The notes under the pieces were generated by a model. That model did not search any database. It had not been told where the DNA came from and saw only the letters and a list, made by a program, of their open reading frames with translations. This document shows positions 50,540-59,407 of a stretch of 64,000 nucleotides of DNA, piece after piece (within the stretch, counting starts at the first letter, position 1; every line of letters starts with the position of its first letter). This DNA comes from Maricurvus nonylphenolicus (GTDB taxonomy: Bacteria; Pseudomonadota; Gammaproteobacteria; Pseudomonadales; Cellvibrionaceae), in contig NZ_AP031498.1 of assembly GCF_042854845.1 (NCBI RefSeq), positions 2,480,001-2,544,000 of the forward strand, read 5' to 3'. Position numbers and translations under genes: made by a program.

Positions 50540-50691
50540 TGAACAGCAGCCACTATTAAGACAAATGGGGGGTGAAATCGGACGTGGGTCGTCGTTATAA
50601 TCAGCTTCCTTTTAATTATAGCGGCAGTCGGGTGCAAACCTGTATGTCTCGAGCAGCCGAACAAGGCTCAGGTGGGGATTGACCTCACAAT

Positions 50692-51348
50692 TTGAACAAG
50701 GATACCGATTCTTTGTCACCGATATTGGAACTGTCCAAACTCAGTTGCGAACGCGATGAGCGGCAATTATTTTCAGGCCTGGATCTGCAGGTGTTTCCCG
50801 GCGATATTATCCAGATTGAAGGCCCCAATGGCAGTGGTAAAACCACGTTGCTACGCATTTTGACGACGATTTCGTCTGACTATGAGGGTGAGATTTTCTG
50901 GCAGGGGCAGCCATTGGCTAAGGGCAAGCTCGATTACCTGAACCATCTGCTGTATATCGGCCATTTACCGGGCGTGAAAAAAGCCTTAACTCCCCGTGAA
51001 AACCTGTTGTGGTTTAGCGGTATGAATGACGGCCACTTGCAAAGACCCATTGAGGAGGCCCTGGATGAAGTAGGGTTATTCGGTTTTGAAGATGTGCCCT
51101 GTTACAGCCTGTCGGCTGGGCAATTGCGTCGTGTAGCCTTGGCGCGCCTGTTTTTGACGCCTGCACGTGTCTGGGTGCTGGATGAGCCGTTTACGGCTAT
51201 CGATAAGCAGGGCGTAAAGAATCTTGAGTCTTTGATGGCCGAACATGCTGCCGGTGGCGGTAGTATTCTCCTGACCACCCACCAGGATATGGGTATAGAT
51301 GGGGTCAAACGCCTCAATCTACTGGACTGTACAGGAGAGGCGGCATGA
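50692..51348 (+). CDS. ccmA: Cytochrome c biogenesis heme-transporting ATPase CcmA
   Basis: A 218-residue ABC ATPase, first gene of the System I operon. Walker A EGPNGSGKTTLLRIL, signature YSLSAGQLRRVALARL (LSAGQ), Walker B VWVLDEPFTAIDK and GSILLTTHQDM. It works with CcmB to use ATP for releasing holo-CcmE. The start is a TTG at 50692; no ATG or GTG lies upstream in frame before a stop. ccmB overlaps its end by four bases. Confidence 0.94.
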   Translation: MNKDTDSLSPILELSKLSCERDERQLFSGLDLQVFPGDIIQIEGPNGSGKTTLLRILTTISSDYEGEIFWQGQPLAKGKLDYLNHLLYIGHLPGVKKALTPRENLLWFSGMNDGHLQRPIEEALDEVGLFGFEDVPCYSLSAGQLRRVALARLFLTPARVWVLDEPFTAIDKQGVKNLESLMAEHAAGGGSILLTTHQDMGIDGVKRLNLLDCTGEAA

Positions 51349-52055
51349 GCCAGAAAGTACAAATGCCGTTGGCAGCCCCAAGTGTTGGGGCCGGATTCTG
51401 GGCAACATTGAAGCGTGATTTCCTGTTGTCCTACCGTCATCGTGGCGAAATGGCTAACCCGCTGGTGTTCTTCCTTATGGTCATCACCATGGTGCCTTTG
51501 GGGATCAGCCCGGAGCAGGCCATTTTGGCCAGCCTGGCGCCAGGCATGATCTGGGTGGTGGCGTTACTGGCGACCTTGCTGTCACTCGATAGCTTGTTTC
51601 GCAGTGACTTTGAAGACGGCTCGCTCGAACAGCTGTTAATGACACCGCAGCCTCTGTATCTGCAGGTTTTGGCCAAGGTTTTGGTGCACTGGATGGTAAC
51701 CGGGTTGCCCTTAACGCTGATGGCTCCGATTTTAGGGGTAATGTTATCTCTGCCAGAGAGTGGTTATATGCCCCTGTGTATCACCTTGCTACTAGGCACA
51801 GGCACCTTAAGTCTGATTGGCTCAATTGGGGCGGCATTAACAGTAGCGTTGCGTAAAGGTGGCTTATTATTGTCTTTGATCATTATGCCTCTATACGTAC
51901 CTGTGTTAATTTTCGGCGCCAGTGCTGTACGCAGTGCCATCGACGGCTTCCCTATTGGAGGACAGGTGGCGATTTTGGGTGCATTTCTTGCTACGGCGAT
52001 AGTATTGGCACCAATGGCCGCGGCAGGGGCGCTACGTATTAGCGTCAATGGCTAA
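51345..52055 (+). CDS. ccmB: Cytochrome c biogenesis membrane protein CcmB
   Basis: A 236-residue permease with six hydrophobic helices. Marks: FWATLKRDFLLSYRHRGEMANPLVFFLMVITMVPLG at the start, DSLFRSDFEDGSLEQLLMTP and KVLVHWMVTGLPL, the classic CcmB pattern. Forms the membrane part of the CcmAB transporter. Overlaps ccmA by four bases, so translation is coupled. Confidence 0.95.
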   Translation: MSQKVQMPLAAPSVGAGFWATLKRDFLLSYRHRGEMANPLVFFLMVITMVPLGISPEQAILASLAPGMIWVVALLATLLSLDSLFRSDFEDGSLEQLLMTPQPLYLQVLAKVLVHWMVTGLPLTLMAPILGVMLSLPESGYMPLCITLLLGTGTLSLIGSIGAALTVALRKGGLLLSLIIMPLYVPVLIFGASAVRSAIDGFPIGGQVAILGAFLATAIVLAPMAAAGALRISVNG

Positions 52056-52114
52056 CGAATAACAACTGCAAAACAACAGCAGTAAAAAAGAACAGTAGTA
52101 GAGAGGAAGATATT

Positions 52115-52858
52115 TTGGGTTGGCAATGGTTTCATCGGTTGGGTTCCCCCCGCTGGTTTTATGAGAAGACGACGCCCTGGTTACCGTGGTTAGCCGTGAT
52201 TGGTGTGGGTTTGCTGGCCGCTGGAGCTACCTGGGGCCTGGCCTTTGCGCCTGCCGACTTCAAGCAGGGCAACAGTTATCGCATTATCTATATTCATGTT
52301 CCGGCGGCGTTCCTGGCCTTGGCGGGATACTACGTGATGGCCATTAGTGGTGCGGTGGGTTTGATCTGGAAGATGAAACTTGCCGATATGGTGATGAAAT
52401 GTGCGGCACCGATTGGTGCAGCTTTGACCTTTGTTGCACTCTTTACTGGCGCCGTCTGGGGTAAACCGACTTGGGGAACCTGGTGGGTATGGGATGCACG
52501 TATTACCTCAATGCTAGTGCTGTTTTTTCTGTATCTTGGTGTGATTGCCTTGCAGGAAGCCTATCAGCATCAGGATACGGCCAATAAGGCCAGTGCAATA
52601 CTGGCGTTAGTCGGCACGGTTAATATCCCTATCATCTATAAGTCTGTTGATTGGTGGTACACATTACATCAACCAGCCACTTTGAAACTTACCTCTGAAT
52701 CCCCGATTCATCCTTCCATGCTGTATCCGTTGTTAGTGATGATTATTGGGTTTTACGTGTTTTATGCCTGGGTTTTGCTGGTGAGAACTCGTCAGGAAAT
52801 CCTTGAGCGTGAGAAGAAGACGCGTTGGGTTCAGGATATTGCCAAGGCGGAGGGGTAA
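52115..52858 (+). CDS. ccmC: Heme exporter CcmC
   Basis: A 247-residue protein with six TM helices and the tryptophan-rich WWD motif WGTWWVWDARITSMLVLFFLYLG near residues 120-142, flanked by conserved histidines (YIHVPAAFLALAGY; residues around 58). Loads heme onto CcmE. Starts at a TTG at 52115 with GAGAGGAAG upstream; the start residues GWQWFHRLGSPRWFYE match the usual beginning of the family. Confidence 0.94.
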   Translation: MGWQWFHRLGSPRWFYEKTTPWLPWLAVIGVGLLAAGATWGLAFAPADFKQGNSYRIIYIHVPAAFLALAGYYVMAISGAVGLIWKMKLADMVMKCAAPIGAALTFVALFTGAVWGKPTWGTWWVWDARITSMLVLFFLYLGVIALQEAYQHQDTANKASAILALVGTVNIPIIYKSVDWWYTLHQPATLKLTSESPIHPSMLYPLLVMIIGFYVFYAWVLLVRTRQEILEREKKTRWVQDIAKAEG

Positions 52859-52861
52859 GCG

Positions 52862-53068
52862 ATGAATTTTCAGTTTGAAAACCTGTCTGAATTTTGGCTG
52901 ATGGCCGGACACGGACCCTATGTGTGGGCCTGTTATGCCGTTACTGCGCTGGTATTAATCTATCTCGTCGTGGCGCCTGTGCGTCGTCGCAAGAAGTTTT
53001 TGCAGCAGCTGGCCCGCCAGCAGCGTATTACCGAGCGCGAGCAGCAAAAAGCGCAAGAAGCCAGCTAG
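52862..53068 (+). CDS. ccmD: Cytochrome c biogenesis protein CcmD
   Basis: A 68-residue single-TM protein, FWLMAGHGPYVWACYAVTALVLIYLVVAPVRRRKKFLQQLARQQ: the G-H-G-P-Y-V-W start of the helix and a basic cytosolic tail are the CcmD hallmarks. Holds the CcmABC complex and helps release holo-CcmE. Starts three bases after ccmC. Confidence 0.95.
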   Translation: MNFQFENLSEFWLMAGHGPYVWACYAVTALVLIYLVVAPVRRRKKFLQQLARQQRITEREQQKAQEAS

Positions 53069-53182
53069 CGATTTAAAGTTCTGCAAAGACGCTGGGCTCC
53101 CGACAGTATTGGAGCGACAATAGAGCGTTAAGCAAATTGTAGTTATACCGTTGATTATCGAAGCAAGATTATAAGAGTTGTT

Positions 53183-53647
53183 ATGCATCCAGTAAGAAAG
53201 CAACGCCTGATTATGGTGATTTTTATTGTGGTATTTGCCTCAGTGGCTATTGGTTTGATGACCTACGCGTTGCGTGAAAACATTAACCTGTTTTATCCGC
53301 CGTCAAAGATTGTAACCGGTGAAGCGCCGCTGGAGACGCGAATTCGTGCCGGAGGTTGTGTATTACCGGGCAGTGTCAAGCGCTCCGATGAAGGCCTGGA
53401 TGTGTCTTTCCTGATTACCGATGGCGGCGCCGATTTGATGGTGAGCTATTCAGGCATTCTGCCGGATCTTTTCGCTGAAGGCGAAGCCGTGGTTGTTAAC
53501 GGTATGTTGAACGGTGACGGTGTGTTTATGGCGACTCAGGTACTGGCCAAACATGATGAAACCTACACGCCACCGGAAGTTGCAGAGTCCGTGCAGGATG
53601 TCACCCAGCATGCTAATACCTGTGAAGGGATGAGCTATGATTCCTGA
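53183..53647 (+). CDS. ccmE: Heme chaperone CcmE
   Basis: A 154-residue periplasmic heme chaperone tethered by one N-terminal TM (residues 9-29). The OB-fold body follows, with the heme-binding histidine at residue 124 and tyrosine 128 in LAKHDETYTPPE. The tail HANTCEGMSYDS ends in the ccmF start. A 114-base gap separates it from ccmD. Confidence 0.95.
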   Translation: MHPVRKQRLIMVIFIVVFASVAIGLMTYALRENINLFYPPSKIVTGEAPLETRIRAGGCVLPGSVKRSDEGLDVSFLITDGGADLMVSYSGILPDLFAEGEAVVVNGMLNGDGVFMATQVLAKHDETYTPPEVAESVQDVTQHANTCEGMSYDS

Positions 53648-55607
53648 GTTAGGTCATCTGGCGCTGACGATAGCGCTGTTTATCGCCGTCGCTCTGTCAA
53701 TTGTTCCTTTGGCGGGGAGCTTTACCGGTCATGATGTATTGATGAAGTCCAGCCGCAGTTTGGCGGCTGGACTTTTTGTCTTTCTGAGTGTCGCATTTGC
53801 CTTGTTAACCACGTCTTTTTTGCAGGACGACTTTTCCGTTAAGTATGTGGCTAATCATTCCAATAGCCTCTTGCCTGATCACTATAAAATCAGTGCTGTC
53901 TGGGGAGGGCACGAGGGTTCCTTATTACTGTGGGCCTGGATCCTGGCGGTATGGACTCTGTCGGTAGGTGTTTTCAGTCGTCATATGCCGTTGGACGTTG
54001 TTGCCCGTGTATTGTCAGTGATGGGCATGATCTCCATTGGTTTCCTGGCATTTATGCTGCTGACCTCAAACCCCTTTGATCGTTTTCTACCTAATGCACC
54101 ACAGGATGGTGGAGACCTGAATCCGCTGTTGCAGGACCCGGGGTTAATCTTCCACCCGCCTATGTTGTATATGGGGTATGTTGGACTTTCAGTGGTGTTT
54201 GCTTTTGCTATTGCGGCACTCATCTCTGGACGGTTAGATAGTGCGTGGGCGCGCTGGTCGCGTCCCTGGACTACTGTCGCTTGGTGTTTCCTGACCTTGG
54301 GCATTTCTCTGGGCAGTTGGTGGGCATACTATGAATTGGGCTGGGGTGGTTGGTGGTTCTGGGATCCGGTGGAAAACGCTTCGTTTATGCCGTGGCTGGT
54401 TGCTACCGCCCTGATCCATTCGCTGGCGGTTACTGAAAAGCGCGGTGTCTTTAAAAGCTGGACCTTGCTGTTAGCCATTTTCGCTTTTTCATTAAGTTTG
54501 CTGGGTACTTTCCTGGTACGTTCCGGTGTGCTGACGTCTGTGCATGCCTTCGCCACCGATCCTGAGCGGGGCGTGTTTATTTTAATGTTCCTGCTGTTTG
54601 TGATTGGTGGCTCGTTGATTTTGTATGCGCTACGAGCGCCGGTGATGAAAAATGTCGCCAGCTTCGATTGGTCAGCGCGGGAAATGTTCTTGCTAGGCAA
54701 TAATATTTTGCTGGTGATTGTGATGGCCACCGTACTGTTGGGCACACTTTACCCGCTGATAGCCGATGCGCTCGGTTGGGGAAAAATTTCAGTCGGCCCA
54801 CCGTACTTTAATGCGTTTTTCCTGCCATTAATGGGGTTGCTGGTATTCCTGATGGGGTGGGGCGCCATGGCCAACTGGAAGCGCACCCGTGGTGATATTT
54901 TCCTGCGTTGGCTGAGCAAGCCCATGGGCGCGAGCCTGATTATCGGTTTGTTAATGCCATTTATTTGGGGTGAATATCAATTCCTGGCAGCAGTTACCGT
55001 ATGGCTTGGCAGTTGGTTAACACTGGCGACTCTGACGGATGTTGTTTATAAAACCCGTAATGCCGAGAACTTTGCTGTGGGGCTTAAAAAGCTCACCCCA
55101 AGTTTCTACGGCATGGTTGTGGCACATATCGGTGTGGCTGTAACTCTGGTGGGTATTGGTTTGACGGCTATTTACAGTGAACAGCGCGATGTTCGTATGG
55201 AGCCTGGTCAAACGGTTTCTTTAACCGACATTGATTTCACTTTTGTCGAGCTGAAGAAAATCCGCGGCCCCAACTATATCTCCGATATGGCAATTATTGA
55301 GGTGAGCCGCGACGGTAACTTTATTGAACAATTGCAGCCTGAAAAACGTCGCTATTTATCCGGTGGTAATTTGATGACCGAGGCGGGTATCGAAGCAGGT
55401 TTGTTTGCTGATATTTATGTGGCCATGGGTGAGGCGTTGCAAGGTGATGCCTGGGCTATTCGTGTTCACGTAAAACCCTTTGTACGCTGGATTTGGCTAG
55501 GTACCATCTTTATGGCACTGGGTGGCTTGCTGGCGGTGATCGACAAGCGTTATCGCGTACGTAAAAAAGCGCCAGCCGAGCAGCCTGCAGTAGCTGCCAA
55601 GGCCTAA
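53637..55607 (+). CDS. ccmF: Heme lyase CcmF
   Basis: A 656-residue polytopic membrane protein with about 15 hydrophobic segments. The heme-handling WWD motif is WGGWWFWDPVENASFMPWLVATAL near residues 235-260, and the start (PELGHLALTIALFIAVALSIVPL) and the conserved KYVANHSNSLLPDHYKISAVWGGHEGSLLLWAW are typical. Attaches heme to apocytochromes with CcmH and CcmI. Overlaps ccmE by 11 bases. Confidence 0.95.
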   Translation: MIPELGHLALTIALFIAVALSIVPLAGSFTGHDVLMKSSRSLAAGLFVFLSVAFALLTTSFLQDDFSVKYVANHSNSLLPDHYKISAVWGGHEGSLLLWAWILAVWTLSVGVFSRHMPLDVVARVLSVMGMISIGFLAFMLLTSNPFDRFLPNAPQDGGDLNPLLQDPGLIFHPPMLYMGYVGLSVVFAFAIAALISGRLDSAWARWSRPWTTVAWCFLTLGISLGSWWAYYELGWGGWWFWDPVENASFMPWLVATALIHSLAVTEKRGVFKSWTLLLAIFAFSLSLLGTFLVRSGVLTSVHAFATDPERGVFILMFLLFVIGGSLILYALRAPVMKNVASFDWSAREMFLLGNNILLVIVMATVLLGTLYPLIADALGWGKISVGPPYFNAFFLPLMGLLVFLMGWGAMANWKRTRGDIFLRWLSKPMGASLIIGLLMPFIWGEYQFLAAVTVWLGSWLTLATLTDVVYKTRNAENFAVGLKKLTPSFYGMVVAHIGVAVTLVGIGLTAIYSEQRDVRMEPGQTVSLTDIDFTFVELKKIRGPNYISDMAIIEVSRDGNFIEQLQPEKRRYLSGGNLMTEAGIEAGLFADIYVAMGEALQGDAWAIRVHVKPFVRWIWLGTIFMALGGLLAVIDKRYRVRKKAPAEQPAVAAKA

Positions 55608-55626
55608 TCATCAGAATAATGGATGC

Positions 55627-56154
55627 ATGATGTCTCGTTTTAAATTATTTATACCCTTGATTGTATTTGCTGTACTGGCGGGTTTCTTTTGGAAGGGGTT
55701 AAGTCTGGATCCGACCCATATGCCTTCGGCGCTGCTGGATAAACCTGTGCCGACGTTTAGTTTGGTGACCGTCAACGATCCGCAAAAACAGGTTTCCCAA
55801 GAGGATTTAAAAGGCCGGGTTTCCCTGTTAAATGTGTGGGCTACCTGGTGCATCAGTTGCCGTCAGGAGCATCCATTCCTTCTCGATATCGCAGAGAAGG
55901 GCACGCCTATCTACGGTGTGAACTACAAAGACGATGTGGAGATGGCTCGCAAATGGTTAAAGGATCTGGAAGACCCTTATCAGTTCAGTATTGTTGATGC
56001 CGATGGTCGTTTGGGCATCGATCTGGGTGTGTTTGGAGCTCCGGAAACTTATATCGTCGATAAAACCGGCGTTATACGTTACAAGCATGTGGGTGTTGTA
56101 ACCGATAAAGTGTGGCAGGAAACTTTACAGCCTATCGTTCAATCCCTCCAATAG
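55627..56154 (+). CDS. ccmG: Thiol-disulfide interchange protein CcmG (DsbE)
   Basis: A 175-residue membrane-tethered thioredoxin, TM at residues 7-24. The active site at 75-78 is CISC in NVWATWCISCRQEHPFL, where most CcmG proteins have CPTC or CPSC; the rest (YGVNYKDD, GVFGAPETYIVDKTG) is canonical, including the cis-proline region. Keeps apocytochrome cysteines reduced. A second ATG lies three bases downstream. Confidence 0.93.
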   Translation: MMSRFKLFIPLIVFAVLAGFFWKGLSLDPTHMPSALLDKPVPTFSLVTVNDPQKQVSQEDLKGRVSLLNVWATWCISCRQEHPFLLDIAEKGTPIYGVNYKDDVEMARKWLKDLEDPYQFSIVDADGRLGIDLGVFGAPETYIVDKTGVIRYKHVGVVTDKVWQETLQPIVQSLQ

Positions 56155-56161
56155 TTCAATA

Positions 56162-56184
56162 GCCATGCCCGATACGGGCATGGC
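56162..56184 (+). terminator. Terminator-like hairpin after ccmG
   Basis: GCCATGCCC, loop GATAC, GGGCATGGC, a perfect 9-bp stem seven bases past the ccmG stop. No T-run follows. Suggests the ccm message ends after ccmG rather than continuing to ccmH. Confidence 0.55.
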
Positions 56185-56201
56185 GAGTTCATAGCATCTG
56201 C

Positions 56202-56801
56202 ATGTCTTATCCTATTCCCGCTGCAATTTGTAAAACCGAATACGAAATCAAAAAGAGTCGATTTATTGCCTGGGCGGCTTATGCGCCAGACCGTGAAGCG
56301 GCTATGCAGTTACTATCCCAAGCCAAAAGCGAATACCCGGATGCGCGCCATCACTGCTGGGCCTACCTGTTAGGTAATCCTGCAAGCGCCGCCAGTGCCG
56401 CTATGTCTGATGATGGCGAACCTTCTGGAACAGCCGGCAAACCTATCCTCAATGTGCTGCAGCACAAGGGGGTAGGGGATGTCATGCTGGTGGTGATTCG
56501 ATACTTTGGCGGTATCAAATTAGGTGCGGGCGGTTTGGTTCGTGCCTATTCTTCAGCTGCACAGCAAGTTATGGAGCAACTAGAAATTCAGCAACGTGTG
56601 GCTATGGCTGAATTTACGATCTGCTGTGACTTTTCGCAGGAGCAATTCTTGAGGCATTGGTTGGATCAGGTTCAGGGGCAGGTTATTGATATAGGCTACA
56701 GCCATCAGGTACAGGTGGTTATCTCTGTGCCGGAAAGCGAGGCTGGCGGACTACCTGATGTAGCTTCTGAGCGGGGTTGGAACCTGCTGATCGCTGAGTA
56801 A
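56202..56801 (+). CDS. yigZ: YigZ/IMPACT family protein
   Basis: A 199-residue protein with an N-terminal IMPACT (UPF0029) domain: ICKTEYEIKKSRFIAWAAYAPDREAAMQLLSQAKSEYPDARHHCWAYLLGN, then the signature MSDDGEPSGTAGKPILNVLQHKGVGDVMLVVIRYFGGIKLGAGGLVRAYSSAA and a C-terminal DUF1949-like domain. Function is not established in bacteria; the fold resembles a ribosome- or RNA-binding module. Confidence 0.93.
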   Translation: MSYPIPAAICKTEYEIKKSRFIAWAAYAPDREAAMQLLSQAKSEYPDARHHCWAYLLGNPASAASAAMSDDGEPSGTAGKPILNVLQHKGVGDVMLVVIRYFGGIKLGAGGLVRAYSSAAQQVMEQLEIQQRVAMAEFTICCDFSQEQFLRHWLDQVQGQVIDIGYSHQVQVVISVPESEAGGLPDVASERGWNLLIAE

Positions 56802-56851
56802 TTCATTCAGCCCACCTATCTTTTCCCTCTTTTTCTATAGATTTGACGCTT

Positions 56852-56876
56852 AAATTGCCCCTTAAGAGGGCAATTT
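56852..56876. terminator. Hairpin between yigZ and the receptor gene
   Basis: AAATTGCCC, loop of seven, GGGCAATTT. A 9-bp stem without a T-tract, about 50 bases past yigZ; it may end yigZ transcription or insulate the receptor gene. Confidence 0.4.
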
Positions 56877-56907
56877 ACACGCTATAAATGTAAATGCAGG
56901 TGCAATT

Positions 56908-56926
56908 GATAATGAATTGCATTATG
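56908..56926. promoter_or_regulatory. Fur box upstream of the TonB receptor
   Basis: The 19 bases GATAATGAATTGCATTATG match the Fur consensus GATAATGATAATCATTATC at 14 of 19 positions and lie 76 bases before the receptor start. A Fur box here predicts iron-repressed expression of receptor and PepSY gene. Confidence 0.78.
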
Positions 56927-57001
56927 CTTCGCGCCAAATAAATCTAGATAGCCATGGATTTAGCCTGTCATCACTAACTATTTATTTGGGGAGCACGGAT
57001 A

Positions 57002-59317
57002 GTGTACAAGCAAGCAAGAAGCATTATGACTATGGGGGCACTGGCGCTAGGCGTTGCCACTGCCAACGCTGCACTGGCAGAAGAGAGTGGCGTAAAAGTC
57101 GCTGAGCCGGTACTGGAGCAAATTACGGTTGTTGGTAAGAACCTGGAAGGTCGTACCACCAGTGTGGGTAAAATGGATGCCGCTATTACCGATATTCCTT
57201 TCTCCGTATCTGTAATTACTCAGGACTTCTTTACTGCAACCGGTGTTAAAACACTGCAGGATGCTTTTCAGTATTCGGCGGGTGTAAATGGTGGCCCATT
57301 TGGTGTTGATTCCCGTGGTGACTGGGCGACTATTCGTGGTGTAGAGCCAACCCTTTATCTGGATGGCATGCGAAAATCTGTAGGTTCCTATAACAATACT
57401 CGTCAGGATCCTTATTCACTGGAGCGCGTGGAAATCCTGAAAGGGCCTGCCTCTGTTGGTTATGGCCAAGCCAGTCCTGGCGGTATTATCAATATGGTAA
57501 GTAAGCGTCCACAGGAAGAGTTTGGTGGTGAAGTCTGGGCACAAGTGGGCAACTTTGATCGTAAGCAATTGGCTGTTGATATTACAGGTCCAATTGATGA
57601 AGACGGTAAATGGTTATACCGTCTGGTGGCATTGAAAAAAGATGCAGATTCTCAAACCGAGCATGTTGATGACGATAGTCTGATATTTATGCCATCTTTA
57701 ACTTGGAAACCAACTGATCAAACCTCGATTACCGTGCTGGTAAATGAACAGAAAAACGAAACGGGTACCTCAACTCAGTTTTTACCGGTTAGCGGTACTA
57801 TATTGCCTAATCCAAACGGTGATATAGATCAGGATACATTCTTAAGTGAGCCTGATTTCGACAAATACGATTCAGAACAAACTGCCTTTACCGTTAGTTT
57901 TGAGCACGAATTTAATGAAATATTTTCACTCTCCGGTAACTATAGAAAGTCTAAGAGTGAAGTCGAGTATAGAACCATGTACCCAATGTTCTTTGGGGGC
58001 GTTAATACGACTTCTTCTATAGAAGCTCAAACATTGCTCTATGGTAATGCTGATTATCCTGGTTATATGGCTGATGGCCGCACACTTCTACGAACTGTAT
58101 TGGCTAGCGACCGTTCTTCTGATGCTGAAACCTATGATTTACGCTTGAAGGCTAATTTTGAAACAGGTGCTTTAGAGCATAATGTTGTATTAGGTTATGA
58201 TGTTCAAGATATCACGACTGATAACGACTACAGTTTATTAAATGACACAAGTGAATTGGCTGAACTTTATGCGAGTGAAATAACAGATTATATTGTGGCC
58301 AATGCAGTTAATCCTCTAGCTCCTACTGCTTTGGAATTTGCTGCTGCACAAGGAGCTGCGTTCGGTGTTGTACAAGGGGCTATTGTACAAAATCCACTGG
58401 ATGCTTATAACCCTGTTTACGGCCAGCTTTCTACGTCTGCTGCTTCAGCTATCTACGGTTTAACGCCAACTGATCGCGCATCAAATACAGTAGAGCAGGA
58501 AGGCTTCTACTTGATGGATAAAATTCACTACGAAAACTGGATTCTGTCTGCCGGTATACGTCGTGACAAGGTAGAAAACAGTACGCAAGGCGATTCTCAG
58601 AAAGATAAAGACGAGGAAACTACCAAGCAGTTTGGCTTGATGTATCAATTTGATAGTGGTTTGTCTCCATACTTTAGTTATACAGAGTCGTTTGAGCCTG
58701 TAACCGGATTGGATGCTTCTGGACAGCGTTACAAACCTACCGAAGGTGAACAGCGTGAGTGGGGTGTTAAATACCAGCCAGAAGGTACTAGCCTGTTGTT
58801 TACTGCGGCCTATTACGATATTCAGGAAGAAAATCGAACAACTGCAGATCCTCTGAATCCTGGATTTAGTATTCAAACGGGTGGTAGTGAAATTCGTGGT
58901 TATGAACTTGAAGTTCAGGGAACTTGGAGTCAAGTTGACCTGATCGCCAGTTATACTAAGTTAGATGCTAAGCATCAGGAAGACGGAAAAGATACAGTTA
59001 ATATCTCTACTATTCCTGAAGAACAGGCTTCTGCTTGGGTGACTTATCGTTTTGCTGATGAGTTAGCTGGTTTACGAATTGGTTTGGGTGCTCGTTATAC
59101 CGGTAAAACTTATGATGGTACTGATAACGAGCTTTTGGAAACCGATAGCTATACGTTGGTTGACGGCATGATTGGTTACGAACTGGAAAACTGGTTTATC
59201 AGTTTGAACGGTCGTAACCTGACCGATAAAGAGCATTTAACCTCTTGTCTTGGTCGCGGTGACTGCTTCGCTGGCGAAGCTCGCACTGTTACTGCCGATG
59301 TTCGCTACAAGTTCTAA
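57002..59317 (+). CDS. TonB-dependent siderophore receptor
   Basis: A 771-residue outer-membrane receptor. Signal peptide to about ALAEE (residue 27), a TonB box-like region EQITVVG near residue 40, a plug domain (KMDAAITDIPFSVSVITQDFFTATGVKTLQDAFQYSAGV, then RGVEPTLYLDGM and RVEILKGPASVGYGQASPGGIINMVSKRP), and a beta-barrel that ends in the C-terminal phenylalanine (RYKF). The plug pattern is that of the ferric-hydroxamate/FpvA-FhuE group. The GTG start at 57002 has GGGGAG about ten bases upstream. The Fur box upstream predicts iron control. Confidence 0.93.
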   Translation: MYKQARSIMTMGALALGVATANAALAEESGVKVAEPVLEQITVVGKNLEGRTTSVGKMDAAITDIPFSVSVITQDFFTATGVKTLQDAFQYSAGVNGGPFGVDSRGDWATIRGVEPTLYLDGMRKSVGSYNNTRQDPYSLERVEILKGPASVGYGQASPGGIINMVSKRPQEEFGGEVWAQVGNFDRKQLAVDITGPIDEDGKWLYRLVALKKDADSQTEHVDDDSLIFMPSLTWKPTDQTSITVLVNEQKNETGTSTQFLPVSGTILPNPNGDIDQDTFLSEPDFDKYDSEQTAFTVSFEHEFNEIFSLSGNYRKSKSEVEYRTMYPMFFGGVNTTSSIEAQTLLYGNADYPGYMADGRTLLRTVLASDRSSDAETYDLRLKANFETGALEHNVVLGYDVQDITTDNDYSLLNDTSELAELYASEITDYIVANAVNPLAPTALEFAAAQGAAFGVVQGAIVQNPLDAYNPVYGQLSTSAASAIYGLTPTDRASNTVEQEGFYLMDKIHYENWILSAGIRRDKVENSTQGDSQKDKDEETTKQFGLMYQFDSGLSPYFSYTESFEPVTGLDASGQRYKPTEGEQREWGVKYQPEGTSLLFTAAYYDIQEENRTTADPLNPGFSIQTGGSEIRGYELEVQGTWSQVDLIASYTKLDAKHQEDGKDTVNISTIPEEQASAWVTYRFADELAGLRIGLGARYTGKTYDGTDNELLETDSYTLVDGMIGYELENWFISLNGRNLTDKEHLTSCLGRGDCFAGEARTVTADVRYKF

Positions 59318-59340
59318 TTAACGAAGTAGTAGTATCTTTT

Positions 59341-59372
59341 AAAGCCTCATCAGGACAACTGATGGGGCTTTT
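59341..59372 (+). terminator. Intrinsic terminator after the receptor gene
   Basis: AAAGCCTCATCAG, loop GACAA, CTGATGGGGCTTTT (one G-U pair), followed by TTGTCG. Placed 23 bases past the receptor stop; the PepSY gene then starts 35 bases on, so it may be read through or have its own start. Confidence 0.82.
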
Positions 59373-59407
59373 GTCGTTAAGTAGTCTCTGTTTAATGGTG
59401 ACGGATT

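Noticed and set aside
58481..58933. 150-codon minus-strand frame inside the TonB receptor gene
   Set aside because: Antisense to a well-supported receptor barrel, with a low-complexity product and no start context.
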